Source of the DNA: Nostoc commune NIES-4072
Lineage (GTDB): Bacteria > Cyanobacteriota > Cyanobacteriia > Cyanobacteriales > Nostocaceae
Direction of reading: 5' to 3'
Length of the DNA: 64,000 nucleotides
Assembly (NCBI RefSeq): GCF_003113895.1
Contig: NZ_BDUD01000001.1
Span: 1,649,821-1,713,820 of the forward strand
The position numbers and the translations under genes were made by a program. Positions 46,492 to 55,874 of this stretch are shown one piece after another. Numbering within the stretch: position 1 is the first letter of the stretch; every line of letters starts with the position of its first letter. The notes beneath the pieces are model-generated. The model did no database searches. It saw only the letters and a program-made list of their open reading frames with translations, and was not told the origin of the DNA.

Positions 46492-47445
46492 TCAATTTTC
46501 CTTGCGGCTACAATACAGTACCAAAAGTATAAACAATCCCATTCCTGCCAAATATTTAATTGCATCAGGTACACTGGGATTAGGTGAAAAAAAGCCTTCG
46601 ATCGCACCAGCAATAACTAACATTGGTACAATCCCAAATATGAGCTGCACCGCTTGAGAACCGTAAAATTTCAGTGCATCCCCACGCCGATATTTACCAG
46701 GAAATAAAATTGCTCTTGCTAATAAAAATCCTGCACCCCCAGCAAAAAAGATGGCGGGTAATTCTAAGGAACCATGCGGTAACACAAACGCCCAAAAAGG
46801 ATAAGCCAGATTATTTTGGCCTACTAAAGTGCCAACAGCACCAATCAATAAGCCATTAAATACCATCAAATAGACTGTGTATAGCCCAGCCGTGATGCCA
46901 CCGGCAACAGCACCAAAGGACACCGACAGATTATTGATCATAATACTGCTAGATGCTAAAGGTTCAACGCCAACAATTGACCCCATCCATAATTTATGCT
47001 CATCTCGCACTTTGGTAATCAAACTTTCAGGTACGATCAAAGACATAAAGCTGGGATTTTGCCAAGAATACCACCAAGCTACTAATGCACCCAATAGAAA
47101 CAGCGCCGTTGCAGCAGCAATATATGCAAATGTTTTCTGAACTACAGAGGGTAATCCCCATTGGTAAAATTTTAGGATTGCCTGCCATTCCTGTCGCCGC
47201 GAACCTTGGTAAATCTGCGTATAGGCACGAGTTGTTAAAGATTGTAAACTTTGTATCAAAGTATTGCCGATTTGCTGAGTACGGGCACGGGCTAAATCTG
47301 CTGCTACTGAACGATACAAACTCGCTAACTCTCTAATTTCTGCTGCCCGTAGGGACTTTAACCCTTTTTTTTCTATCTGCCTTAATAGGGCATCCAAACG
47401 CTGCCAATTTGGTTCTCGTCGCGCAATCCAACGTTGAATATTCAT
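46492..47445 (-). CDS. SpoIIM family membrane protein
   Basis: A protein of about 317 residues. The start is probably ATG 47445 (MNIQRWIARREPNWQRL); a GTG at 47460 also fits. A soluble helical N-terminal third (RLDALLRQIEKKGLKSL) is followed by five or so membrane segments with the SpoIIM-type NNLSVSFGAVAGGITAGLYTVY (about residues 178-199, cited as landmark) and LPHGSLELPAIFFAGGAGF. Outside sporulating bacteria this family often sits beside RDD proteins, as here: a membrane gene and an RDD gene are divergent from it. Function unknown. Confidence 0.88.
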   Translation of the reverse strand: MNIQRWIARREPNWQRLDALLRQIEKKGLKSLRAAEIRELASLYRSVAADLARARTQQIGNTLIQSLQSLTTRAYTQIYQGSRRQEWQAILKFYQWGLPSVVQKTFAYIAAATALFLLGALVAWWYSWQNPSFMSLIVPESLITKVRDEHKLWMGSIVGVEPLASSSIMINNLSVSFGAVAGGITAGLYTVYLMVFNGLLIGAVGTLVGQNNLAYPFWAFVLPHGSLELPAIFFAGGAGFLLARAILFPGKYRRGDALKFYGSQAVQLIFGIVPMLVIAGAIEGFFSPNPSVPDAIKYLAGMGLFILLVLYCSRKEN

Positions 47446-48060
47446 GAATTTTGGGAACACTGAGTTTAACTTAGCTTAAGATAGCTTCAAATTCATCTCC
47501 GTAATTTCAAGGTAAATTTGCCATTATGTCTGAAAGCTTTGGATCTCCCAGTCAGATACAACCCTTAAGTGTTGGGAATGTAGTGAGTGCTGCCGTGCGG
47601 TTGTATCGTTCTCATTTGAAAGACTATTTTTTACTAGCACTGAAAGCTTACGTATGGGTACTGCTTCCAGTTTATGGATGGGCTAAGTTTTATGCCCTTT
47701 CCGCGCTGATTTCTCGTTTGGCCTTTGGCGAGTTGGTCAATCAACCTGAAAGTATTTCGTCAGGTCAGCGTTACGTGAATTCCCGATTGTGGCAATTTTT
47801 AGTCACAATGCTGTTAATGTTTCTAATTGGTATAGGAATCGGCTTAGGTGTTTTCGTTTTATTTATGTTGTTTGCTTTTTTATCAGCATTTTTAGGGTTA
47901 GGACAGCAAGGAAATCCAGCTACCTATATTCTCATTGGTCTGCTTACCATTGTGTTGAGTATTGTGGCAATTGTGGCAGTTTTATGGCTTCTGACGCGAT
48001 TCTATTTGGCGGATGTGCCCCTTGCCATTGAAGACAATGTTAATGGTACATCAACTATTA

Positions 48061-49127
48061 ACCCAAGTTGCTGGTTATCGACTGATATGCACTTGTTATC
48101 ACTCAATTCATGCGATCGCGTACAACAAAGTTGGTGCCTAGCGCCAACGTGCCGATGCCATTGTTGCCAGCATTCAGCTACTTAAATGCCTATTAGTTGT
48201 ATAAATTACTTATTCAATAAAAGCTTGTTGAAGAGTAAAAGAAAAAATGAATGCTTGTAGCTTAAGTAAAAACCCTTGATAAGTGACTGCATGTATTGAT
48301 TTTGGAAAAACACAAGTGATACTACTAAACACAGTTTCGATATAATGCCGAGTATGTTGTTTAATATATTGATTCCAAGGCTGGTCTTGACGCTTGGAGT
48401 TCTTTTTCCTCATGACTTTTAAAGAAATGTGACTTGTTTGTTCCAAGTCATCCTCAATCGTGTAGTCGGTGTAAGCTGAATCACCATAAATTTCACTACC
48501 AGGTGGTAGATTCAAGGGTAAGGCATTTAAAGCACGTACATCGTTGGCACTACCAGGCATAAACACAAATTCGACAGGAATACCATTTTTGGTTGTTAAT
48601 AACTGAACTCGAACCCCGTAAAAATATCGTTTTTTCGATGCGATGTAACCTCTATACTGCGCCGACTGTATTATTTTTACATTAAAGATACGGATGTTAT
48701 CGCAGATGGGCACTGGGAACGAGTCTAAAAGATATTCAGTGGAATCACTAATTTCCTTCAGTGCCATTCCCACTTGATGAAACAAGTCGTTGATTAACAT
48801 TGAGACACTGTGTAATCTCCGGTTAAATCGTGACTTTTCTAACATATTAGATATCAACTTATGTTCTTTCATATAGGTACAAGCCTTACTATGATTACCA
48901 TTAAAGAACATCGCCGATGTTATTGCCGTTGTAATAATTTCTGCGTCATTCATCTCTCGACGACAATCTTCATTATGCCCAATCGCCTTTAACAGGTCGT
49001 CTATGATAGCATATATGGAAATTATTTCGTTTAGCATTTAGCCCTCCTAATTTTCTCTTCTTGGAGGGCATTTTATTGCTTTACTGTCCCAAAGCGATCG
49101 CCCATAAGAGTAACTAGCAACTTGGGT
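48061..49127 (-). mobile_element. IS982-family insertion sequence, complete
   Basis: A 1067-base element with imperfect terminal inverted repeats: ACCCAAGTTGCTGGTTA on the left and, as complement of the right end, ACCCAAGTTGCTAGTTA (one mismatch in 17). TATTA is present on both sides (48056-48060 and 49128-49132) as a 5-base target duplication. It encodes one full transposase on the minus strand. Confidence 0.92.
48210..49037 (-). CDS. IS982-family transposase
   Basis: A 275-residue DDE transposase. The three catalytic acidic residues fit YLLDSFPVPICDN (first D), EIYGDSAYTDY (second D) and RHYIETVFSSI (E). The N-terminal RREMNDAEIITTAITSAMFF and the KSRFNRRLH motif are typical of IS982. The reading frame is intact, and GGAGGG lies 7 bases upstream of the ATG. 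Confidence 0.93.
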   Translation of the reverse strand: MLNEIISIYAIIDDLLKAIGHNEDCRREMNDAEIITTAITSAMFFNGNHSKACTYMKEHKLISNMLEKSRFNRRLHSVSMLINDLFHQVGMALKEISDSTEYLLDSFPVPICDNIRIFNVKIIQSAQYRGYIASKKRYFYGVRVQLLTTKNGIPVEFVFMPGSANDVRALNALPLNLPPGSEIYGDSAYTDYTIEDDLEQTSHISLKVMRKKNSKRQDQPWNQYIKQHTRHYIETVFSSITCVFPKSIHAVTYQGFLLKLQAFIFSFTLQQAFIE

Positions 49128-49466
49128 TATTAGCCGTAGCTGGGAATTGACTCAAGGTCACGTCTGGCGGATTTTATTTATCTCATTTGTAGCCTTTTTG
49201 ATCACAATACCTGCTCAAATTGTTCTTCAGATTCTTTCTGCTGTGATTCAGGGTATTTTCTTGCCCTTAATAAATGATAATTCTGCTATTTTTGCTCCGA
49301 TTTTGGCTGTGCTTATCCTTGCATTGAGTTTTAGTACTGGCGCAATAATTTTGCCATTTTGGCAAGCAATTAAAGCTGTTATTTACTATGACATGCGAAG
49401 TCGTCGTGAAGGGTTAGGCTTGCAATTACGCGATCGCGAAATTTAAACCACAGTATAAAAACGACT

Positions 49467-50246
49467 ATGCACCTGTTCAATAATATTAAATTTAATACTC
49501 CAGAAAGTGTAGAACTAGAATTTACTCTTGCTGGAATCGGAAATCGTGCCTGGGCTTTGATCATTGACTATCACGTTTTGGCTGTGATTTTGGTGGGATT
49601 TGTCGTAGCTTGGTCTATCGTTTCAGATCAGTTAGGAGATTTTTGGGCAGATATTTTCGGTACCGCAGTGACTTTGTGGTTGATGGCGATCGCATTTCTT
49701 GTCAGTTTTATTATCTATGTAGGATATTTTGTAATTTTTGAAACTTTATGGTTTGGGCAAACCCCTGGTAAACGGGTTGCTAAAATTCGCGTAGTTCGAG
49801 ATGATGGTAGACTCATCGGGTTACAGCAAGCAACTTTACGTGCCTTATTGCGACCTTTTGATGAAACTTTGTTTATTGGCGCTTTTTTAATTATGTTGAG
49901 TCATCGAGAAAAGCGTTTAGGTGATTTAGCTGCTGGCACAATTGTAATTCAAGCCCAAACACCCACTGCATCCGCGACATTGACAATTTCAGAACAGGCA
50001 AAAGGACTGCATGAACAGTTAATCGAGATTGCTGATTTTTCGCAATTAATGCCAGATGATTTTGCTGTGATTCGTGAGTATTTACAGCGACGTGGTGCAA
50101 TGTCGTTAAAGGCAAGAGCATCACTATCTCTAAAGCTAGCCGAGCAAGTTAAAGCTATTATTAATTTAGAAAAATTGCCAGAAGCTATTACACCTGATGT
50201 ATTTTTAGAAGCTGTTTATCTTCTTTATCAACAACCGGAATTTTAG
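49467..50246 (+). CDS. RDD family membrane protein
   Basis: A 259-residue protein. The RDD domain spans about residues 20-170: GNRAWALIIDYHVLAVI (with the conserved Arg and Asp), then the polar loop GQTPGKRVAKIRVVRDDG, then HREKRLGDLAAGTIVI. The C-terminal 85 residues form a soluble helical tail (DFSQLMPDDFAVIREYLQRRG). It starts 20 bases after the IS-split membrane gene, so both were an operon divergent from the SpoIIM gene. The insertion upstream may reduce its expression unless it has its own promoter. Confidence 0.9.
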   Translation: MHLFNNIKFNTPESVELEFTLAGIGNRAWALIIDYHVLAVILVGFVVAWSIVSDQLGDFWADIFGTAVTLWLMAIAFLVSFIIYVGYFVIFETLWFGQTPGKRVAKIRVVRDDGRLIGLQQATLRALLRPFDETLFIGAFLIMLSHREKRLGDLAAGTIVIQAQTPTASATLTISEQAKGLHEQLIEIADFSQLMPDDFAVIREYLQRRGAMSLKARASLSLKLAEQVKAIINLEKLPEAITPDVFLEAVYLLYQQPEF

Positions 50247-50319
50247 GATAGGAATTTTATTTAGAAATTTATATTTGAGCTTATTTTCTCTGCTATGTAT
50301 GTCTACAACTAGCGCGTAA

Positions 50320-50769
50320 TTATGGGTTCTCGCTTTCCAACTCATACACCACTACAACCCTGAACTCCGTCACCCGCTTCAAAGCTGCATCATTGGTCAA
50401 AAATGCCTCACAACCAGCAATTATTGCCACCGCCACCTGCAATGCATCGGGTAACTGAAGGTTGTAGCGCACCCGAATTCTCGCAGCTTCTCGCGCAATA
50501 GCAGCATTAATCTCCACAAAAACCACTTGTTCTTGTTGCAACACATCGACAAAAGCTTGCTCTAAGTCAGCTAACTCCAGACGTATAGCACCTACCAAAC
50601 ACTCTGATAACGTTATCCCAGATACTACTGCTGTAATGTCAGCTGACAATCGCTCAAAAATTGGATCGACTAAATCCACAAACTGTGGATTGCGTTCTAC
50701 AAAATAAATTACAGGTGCTGTATCGAGAAACAAGCGAGAAACATTTGCTAATGCATCACTAATCTTCAT
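50320..50769 (-). CDS. PIN-domain toxin (VapC-like RNase)
   Basis: A 149-residue PIN-domain protein, probably an RNase. The acidic residues are visible in LFLDTAPVIYFVE (first D), LSECLVG (E), LPDALQVAVAI (D) and FLTNDAALKRV (D). It begins two bases after the stop of an 82-codon gene that is its likely antitoxin. All catalytic positions are present. Confidence 0.88.
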   Translation of the reverse strand: MKISDALANVSRLFLDTAPVIYFVERNPQFVDLVDPIFERLSADITAVVSGITLSECLVGAIRLELADLEQAFVDVLQQEQVVFVEINAAIAREAARIRVRYNLQLPDALQVAVAIIAGCEAFLTNDAALKRVTEFRVVVVYELESENP

Positions 50770-50771
50770 TC

Positions 50772-51020
50772 TTATTCTCGGAATAACCGTTCTCGATGCT
50801 CATCTCCTTCTTGTCGAGTCCGGGAAACCCATTCCTGAGCATCCTCACCCAATAGCGGATAGGGAGCCATACCCTTCAAATCGCTCCACTTGCGTTTTGG
50901 TTGAGCTTGGTTAATATGCTTTTTTATCCGCTCTACCAAATGCCCTATTACGGTCAATTGCTCTTGTGGAGTCAGTTGCTCGATCTCGCTTAAAATTTTT
51001 TCGAGTGACGAACTCATCAA
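50772..51020 (-). CDS. Probable antitoxin partner of the PIN toxin
   Basis: An 82-residue, highly charged helical protein (LEKILSEIEQLTPQEQLTVI, then AQPKRKWSDLKGMAPYP and a C-terminus rich in Arg and Glu). Size, charge and its position directly upstream of a PIN toxin support the antitoxin role. The motif WSDLKGMAPYPLLGEDAQEW recurs in cyanobacterial antitoxin-like proteins; the DNA-binding fold is not obvious. Confidence 0.75.
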   Translation of the reverse strand: MMSSSLEKILSEIEQLTPQEQLTVIGHLVERIKKHINQAQPKRKWSDLKGMAPYPLLGEDAQEWVSRTRQEGDEHRERLFRE

Positions 51021-51277
51021 TTTAACCCGTTGTCAATATCTGTAAATTTTAGCGTCTTTACTCTTGGGTATATCCCAATTATTTCAAAAATCCCAACATT
51101 CCCATAGATGAACTTAAAGGATGTTTGTATTGGATTAATACTATTTCACTTTAATAATATAAATACACTAGTAGGGGCATTTAAATAAACAAGATTTTAA
51201 TAAACTTATCTCAAGTGGTTGGGGAATTGAGTAGTCAGTAAGTGGAAACTACTGACTACTAGCTGCTAACTAATGAC

Positions 51278-52066
51278 TTAAAAATCTAAAATTGGCCAGT
51301 CTGGTTCACGATAATAGCGTGTCATGTTGTCAAACTTTCGCAATTCAACACGATTGATCAAAAATTCTGGCAAATTTAACAGCCATTGATCATTCAATTG
51401 AGAAAGCATTGTGCTGAAACTTGTACGGTCTAAGTCAGATGAAACCTCCCCAAAATAGGCTAATGTAACATGGGCTGTCAAGTGATAATGCTGCTCAATA
51501 CCCAAAGCAATTAACTTGGGATTTTGATAAATTGTTCGACGAAATTTAATAATTTCCTCGTAGCAGCGTTCGTCTTGGGGTATTAAACAAACGGCTACAG
51601 CCCTTGGCATCAGTATCAGTCCCAGCATTTGCCATTTAATCGGATGACTCCTATTTGTCATCAATTGTTGATATTGCTCAAAGGTTTCGGCTAAACAAGA
51701 GTGTAACTCTTCATCAAATTTGGGATTTTTTTCGCAAGCGTCAAGGTAAGCATTGTCCCAAATTAAATCCGCTAAAGTTATATGGAAGCTAGCAGGAGGT
51801 AGAGGCACAATCAAATCACGGCTTACAGGCAACTGCAAAAGTTCCTGTTGGTAAGTCTGTAATTTGTCATAGAAAGCAGAATTTTGCGATTCTTCTCCTG
51901 CTGGTGGGGTAATTAGCGTATAGCCAGGAAAGGACGCTGCTTGTCTCAACCCAGAATGTGGCTGAAATTTAGAAGATTCCTGGATATGCTGGACTTGGGA
52001 TCTGTAGGCTTCTGGCAGCGTTAGCCGTGCTAACCGATTTAAGTAAGTTTGATAGTTGTCGTCCAA
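51278..52066 (-). CDS. DUF1868 protein, 2H phosphoesterase superfamily
   Basis: A 262-residue protein with the two HxT motifs of the 2H phosphoesterase fold: SFHITLAD (about residue 94) and TAHVTLAYFGE (about residue 202). The spacing and the opening DNYQTYLNRLARLTLPEAYR match DUF1868. Relatives act on 2'-5' or cyclic phosphodiester bonds in RNA or nucleotides; the actual substrate is unknown. Confidence 0.85.
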   Translation of the reverse strand: MDDNYQTYLNRLARLTLPEAYRSQVQHIQESSKFQPHSGLRQAASFPGYTLITPPAGEESQNSAFYDKLQTYQQELLQLPVSRDLIVPLPPASFHITLADLIWDNAYLDACEKNPKFDEELHSCLAETFEQYQQLMTNRSHPIKWQMLGLILMPRAVAVCLIPQDERCYEEIIKFRRTIYQNPKLIALGIEQHYHLTAHVTLAYFGEVSSDLDRTSFSTMLSQLNDQWLLNLPEFLINRVELRKFDNMTRYYREPDWPILDF

Positions 52067-52139
52067 TCTTCATAGCCTCATGCTCTCACTTGATAGATTT
52101 TAGGGAAAATTACCTTAATTAACAGAATGATTTTAAAAG

Positions 52140-52320
52140 TATTTAATTTTGGGAGTGTGGAGTAGGGGGAGCAGGGGGAGCAGGGGGAGATGAGGGAGAT
52201 GAGGGAGATGAGGGAGTGAAGAAGTAAGTTTTTCCCCAATGCCCAATGCCCAATGCCCAATGCCCCATGCCCAATCCCCAATCCCCAATGCCTAATCCCC
52301 AATCCCCCATTCCCTAATAT
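52140..52320. repeat. Heptamer repeat arrays upstream of holA
   Basis: Tandem GGGGAGCA/GATGAGG-type repeats (about 52165-52215) followed by CCCAATG-type heptamers (about 52236-52315). A 74-codon minus-strand frame here is only translated repeat. Confidence 0.85.
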
Positions 52321-52333
52321 ACGAGGTTAGTCT

Positions 52334-53323
52334 ATGCCAATTTATGTTTACTGGGGTGAGGATGATTTTGCTATGGAAAAGGCGATCGCTATGCTGCGCG
52401 ATCGCGTCCTCGATCCCCAATGGATAAGTTTTAATTACACTGCATTCACCTCAGATCAAGCTGATGCTGCTATCCAAGGGTTAAATCAGGTCATGACACC
52501 CACTTTTGGTGCTGGTGGACGCTTGGTATGGCTGATAAATACTACTCTGTGCCAGCAGTGTCCAGAGAATGTGTTAGCAGAACTGGTGCGATCGCTATCT
52601 GTCATTCCCGAAAACTCATTTTTATTACTCACCAGCCGGAACAAGCCAGATGAACGCCTCAAATCCACAAAATTATTAAAACAATTTGCTACCGAGTTTC
52701 GAGAATTTCCCCTCATTCCCCCTTGGAAAACTGAATTGCTGGTGCAATCTGTTAATCAAGCAGCTCAGACTATGGGCGTAAAACTAACTGCCAATGCTGC
52801 CCAGTTTTTAGCAGAATCTGTAGGAAATGATACACGGCTGCTCTACAATGAATTAGAGAAACTGCGGTTATATGCCCAAGGTAGCAATAAGCCCTTAGAC
52901 ACAGATACTGTTACAAAGTTAGTAAGAAATACTACTCAAAATAGCTTACAATTAGCAGCAGCAATCAGAACAGGAGATACACCTAAAGCTTTGACGACAC
53001 TGGCAGATTTGAGCAATGCTTCCGAGCCGGGATTACGGATAGTCGCCACGCTGATTGGACAATTTCGCACATGGCTGTGGGTCAAGATTATGATAGAAAG
53101 TGGGGAGCGCAATCAACAAGCGATCGCTATTGCTGCTGATATCGGCAATCCCAAACGGATCTACTTCTTACAGCAAGAAATCAAGCTTCTTTCTGTGCAA
53201 CAGTTAATCTCTTGCTTACCCCTACTATTGGAATTAGAAGTGAGTCTCAAGCAAGGAGCATCAGAAATACCAACACTCCAAACTAAAGTCATCGAACTTT
53301 GTCAAGTCTGCCGAGGGAATTGA
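52334..53323 (+). CDS. holA: DNA polymerase III delta subunit
   Basis: A 329-residue clamp-loader delta subunit that opens the beta clamp. It begins with MPIYVYWGEDDFAMEKAI (the degenerate nucleotide-binding opening) and has LTSRNKPDERLKSTKLLKQ, the segment YNELEKLRLYA and a C-terminal clamp-loader collar domain (AIRTGDTPKALTTLADL). No intact Walker A is seen, as expected for delta. It is not in an obvious operon. Confidence 0.92.
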   Translation: MPIYVYWGEDDFAMEKAIAMLRDRVLDPQWISFNYTAFTSDQADAAIQGLNQVMTPTFGAGGRLVWLINTTLCQQCPENVLAELVRSLSVIPENSFLLLTSRNKPDERLKSTKLLKQFATEFREFPLIPPWKTELLVQSVNQAAQTMGVKLTANAAQFLAESVGNDTRLLYNELEKLRLYAQGSNKPLDTDTVTKLVRNTTQNSLQLAAAIRTGDTPKALTTLADLSNASEPGLRIVATLIGQFRTWLWVKIMIESGERNQQAIAIAADIGNPKRIYFLQQEIKLLSVQQLISCLPLLLELEVSLKQGASEIPTLQTKVIELCQVCRGN

Positions 53324-53432
53324 CAATCAAATATAAAAGCTTGATATGTTGAGCAGTTCCTGGAACTTCCAACTCCGAAAATAATTCAACGTTCTTATAA
53401 TATCCCTGATGTAGTTTTGTGTCACACACTAT

Positions 53433-53915
53433 ATGAATAAAATTTCTGATTTATTTTCTCGATCTAGCCGAAAGCGAATCCTTTCCCAATCATTCTTTTT
53501 CGGCGCGATCGCTACTGTGGGTGTAATTTCCAACGCTTTTTCCTTTAGTTCAAAAGCTTATGGTCAAACTCCAACACCAATAGTTAACAATACTCAAATC
53601 GATAGCTACGCTAAAGCCGTGCTAGCAATGGAGCCAGCGCGTCAAAATGCCTTTGAAGAAATTAAAAAACTTATTGGTAATGGAGAAATTCCCCAGATTG
53701 TTTGTAACGATTCTAACAGCATAAGTGGTCTTCCAAAGAAGGCTCAAGATATCGCAGTGAATTACTGTAACTACGCTCAGAAAGTTGTCGAAGAGAAGGG
53801 TTTGAGATTTGAGCAGTTCAACAAAATAACTATAGAGTTACAAAATAACGATGTCTTAAAACGGCAGGTTTACAATACTTTATTACGCCTGCAAAAAAGT
53901 CCTGATTCTCCATAG
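53433..53915 (+). CDS. DUF4168 domain protein, exported
   Basis: A 160-residue protein with a signal peptide (hydrophobic core about residues 20-40, followed by KAYGQTPTP). The DUF4168 domain (about 55-155) is helical: VNNTQIDSYAKAVLAMEPAR, then NYCNYAQKVVEEKGLRFEQFN. Such proteins are found in cyanobacteria and proteobacteria and are predicted to be periplasmic; no function is established. The leader holds no clear regulatory motif. Confidence 0.85.
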   Translation: MNKISDLFSRSSRKRILSQSFFFGAIATVGVISNAFSFSSKAYGQTPTPIVNNTQIDSYAKAVLAMEPARQNAFEEIKKLIGNGEIPQIVCNDSNSISGLPKKAQDIAVNYCNYAQKVVEEKGLRFEQFNKITIELQNNDVLKRQVYNTLLRLQKSPDSP

Positions 53916-54147
53916 TTAAAAGTTGCATAAAAATTAGAAAGGCACGCGTTATACCAATTCACAATACTTGCCAAAAGCGAGAAGCAAGCTACGCAATGGG
54001 TAACTCTTAGAGACGCTAAAAGCGAACGCCCCGCTACGCTAACGAAATTAAAAAATTAGATGCAGCAAGGCTTTCAGGGTTGACATCTGCATCAAATTTT
54101 TCGTTAAATGGTATTACAATTAACTACCCCTGCATAAAAGTGAAGGC

Positions 54148-54301
54148 TATAGGAATCCGGTTTGATTTGGAGAAAATATACGTAGGATGTGTTAGCACAG
54201 AGAGTACGGCATCAAACTCGTGTTCATAGTGCGTTACGAACTCCGTTCTAACACACTCTACAATACTTAATTTCGTTCAAAAATCAAATAGTAATCCTAT
54301 A
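54148..54301. repeat. MITE-like element, TATAGGAATCC family (copy 2)
   Basis: A 154-base element matching 41886-42038 almost base for base; the visible difference is a few bases after the left arm (GGAGAAAATA versus CTGAAAATA). Same imperfect inverted ends, same non-coding interior. Confidence 0.85.
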
Positions 54302-54424
54302 GTATTGCTTTTACACAAAAATCTGCCAATATTAATTCATGAAACACTTGTTTATGAAGAGTAGGTTAATTGCTAATTATTTATTACATTTTACAAATGA
54401 ATTTTTATCAAGGAGAATAAAACC

Positions 54425-54549
54425 CAATACAGTTCAGTTAAGATGTTTGACCTCGGAAGATCCCCCCAATCCCCCGATAAATTTGGGGGCTTAGTTTCCT
54501 CCTTTTTAAGTAGGATTAGGGAGGATCAAACCTTAACTGAACTGTATTG
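54425..54549. repeat. 125-base element with perfect 18-base inverted ends
   Basis: CAATACAGTTCAGTTAAG at the left and its exact complement CTTAACTGAACTGTATTG at the right. The interior has GATCCCCCCAATCCCCC and GGGGGCTTAG pairing segments. It has the form of a MITE; only one copy is in the window. Confidence 0.7.
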
Positions 54550-54604
54550 CCTTTGGCTTAAGATTTTTGGTGCTAATCCAAGCGTATTGCATCTTTAGGG
54601 ATTT

Positions 54605-55228
54605 TCAATCATAAGACATGTTTGCTTGGCGCTTGGTGTGAATATTTTTCATGTGCTTCTTTACGGTATTTATGGTGATGTAAAGCTTAGTAGCAATTTC
54701 TTTGTAGCTGTAGTTACTTCTATAGAGAAACCAAATTTCAGCTTCTCGTGGCGTCAGGTCAAATTTTTTAACTTCAGTGAGTGCTACATTTTTCACAGAT
54801 TCATATTGATTTTCTATAGTCACCAATAAGCAAGGCACTTCAAACCCCTCTAAATCTAGCAGTCTCACCCTAATCCGAAAAATATTAGACTTATCAAGTA
54901 CAATTTCATCCGACAGAATTAAAAGTTTATCAGAAAATAAATCCCGACTATTGAATAATGATTCACAAAGATTCCAGATGACTGGTGGTACAACAAAATT
55001 TTGGTTGAAGTTACCTTGATTAAATTGACAGCAAAGGCTACGAGCTGATGCATTAGCATGAATTACTTCACCAGTTTGGCTTAGAATTAATATACCATCT
55101 TCTAAGCCTTCAATTACTTCTTGCAAAAAATCAGCTCGCTTCGATTCATATAAGTCAATCCTATCTAGTTTTTGTGTTTCAGCTACTATTTTTGCTGTTT
55201 TTATTAATGTTTTTGTTAGGGCGATCAT
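54605..55228 (-). CDS. PAS and LuxR-type HTH transcription regulator
   Basis: A 207-residue protein. An N-terminal PAS-like sensor (about residues 25-140: EGLEDGILILSQTGEVIHAN) leads to a C-terminal LuxR helix-turn-helix with LTPREAEIWFLYRSNYSYKE, then IATKLYITINTVKKHMKNIH. No receiver domain is present, so the signal would be sensed through the PAS-like part directly or through a partner. The target genes are unknown. The region upstream (55229-56476) has no gene. Confidence 0.82.
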   Translation of the reverse strand: MIALTKTLIKTAKIVAETQKLDRIDLYESKRADFLQEVIEGLEDGILILSQTGEVIHANASARSLCCQFNQGNFNQNFVVPPVIWNLCESLFNSRDLFSDKLLILSDEIVLDKSNIFRIRVRLLDLEGFEVPCLLVTIENQYESVKNVALTEVKKFDLTPREAEIWFLYRSNYSYKEIATKLYITINTVKKHMKNIHTKRQANMSYD

Positions 55229-55493
55229 AGGGAAAATTATAATCTAGAAAATACTGCTGATTAGTAGTTGAGGGAAGTTGAAAGATGCACTATCTATTTC
55301 TTGGATGATTATCTGAATAAATTGGGTGAATATTACAGATCAATCATGCTGATGGCAGCAACCCAAGTGTTGTTAGGACTATTTTCTTGAAATACTCAAT
55401 TTGCAATTTATGTAGTCTGTTTGCATTAGATTAAGTTACATGCTTTAAATACAATTCTTAAATTGCCTATTTCGGAATTCGCTTCTAATAAGC

Positions 55494-55586
55494 TAGGACT
55501 TACGCACACTCTACGAATTCTCGGCGCTCTTGGCGTCTTGGCGGTTCGAGAAATTAAGCTTTTTAGCAATTTTTGCGTAAGTCCTA
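55494..55586. repeat. 93-base element with TAGGACTTACGCA inverted ends
   Basis: TAGGACTTACGCA (55494-55506) and TGCGTAAGTCCTA (55574-55586) are perfect 13-base inverted ends. The interior contains GGCGCTCTTGGCGTCTTGGCGG. The same end sequence is, to my knowledge, widespread in Nostocales intergenic DNA, which suggests a MITE-like repeat. Confidence 0.6.
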
Positions 55587-55874
55587 TAAGCTTTAAATAA
55601 TCTTCCCGTGCTAATGATCCCCTTGAGAATGGACTAAAGAAGGAAAAGAGCCAGCCTATTGAAGCCGCTTTTCCTAAATAGCGATCGCCCCAAAAGACAA
55701 AAATTTCTTATACCGAAATAAAAATATACATTTAAATATTTTTATATGCAGGTATTGACGTTGGAATAAAACAGGAGTCAGAATTCAAAATACTCTACCT
55801 ATAAAGGGATACAATACTTCTCGGGTTTTGGGGAAAAGGAAAGAAAAAACCTTTAACCCAAACCCGATTCTGAG

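Larger units (their letters stand above)
47526..49446 (+). pseudogene. Polytopic membrane protein gene split by an IS982 element
   Basis: The 5' part (47526-48059) encodes about 178 residues with several membrane segments, ending VPLAIEDNVNGTSTI. The 3' part (49132-49446) continues SRSWELTQGHVWRILFISF and ends at a normal stop. Removing the 1067-base IS and one copy of the TATTA target duplication rejoins the frame exactly, giving a 282-residue protein. It resembles hypothetical cyanobacterial membrane proteins near SpoIIM and RDD genes. As it stands the first part reads about 42 foreign codons from the IS and then stops; the second part could only start at a TTG (49147). Confidence 0.9.
53916..54604. 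other. Repeat-rich intergenic region
   Basis: About 690 bases without genes. It contains the second copy of the TATAGGAATCC element (54148-54301) and a separate 125-base inverted-repeat element (54425-54549). A GATGCAG/CTGCATC pair near 54059-54112 could form another hairpin. Confidence 0.6.

Noticed and set aside
52078..52302. 74-codon minus-strand frame
   Set aside because: It is a translation of the heptamer and GGGGAGCA repeats ([15 protein letters not shown] pattern), not a gene.
52236..52315. Possible CRISPR array
   Set aside because: Units are 7 bases long and directly adjacent without unique spacers; these are heptamer repeats.
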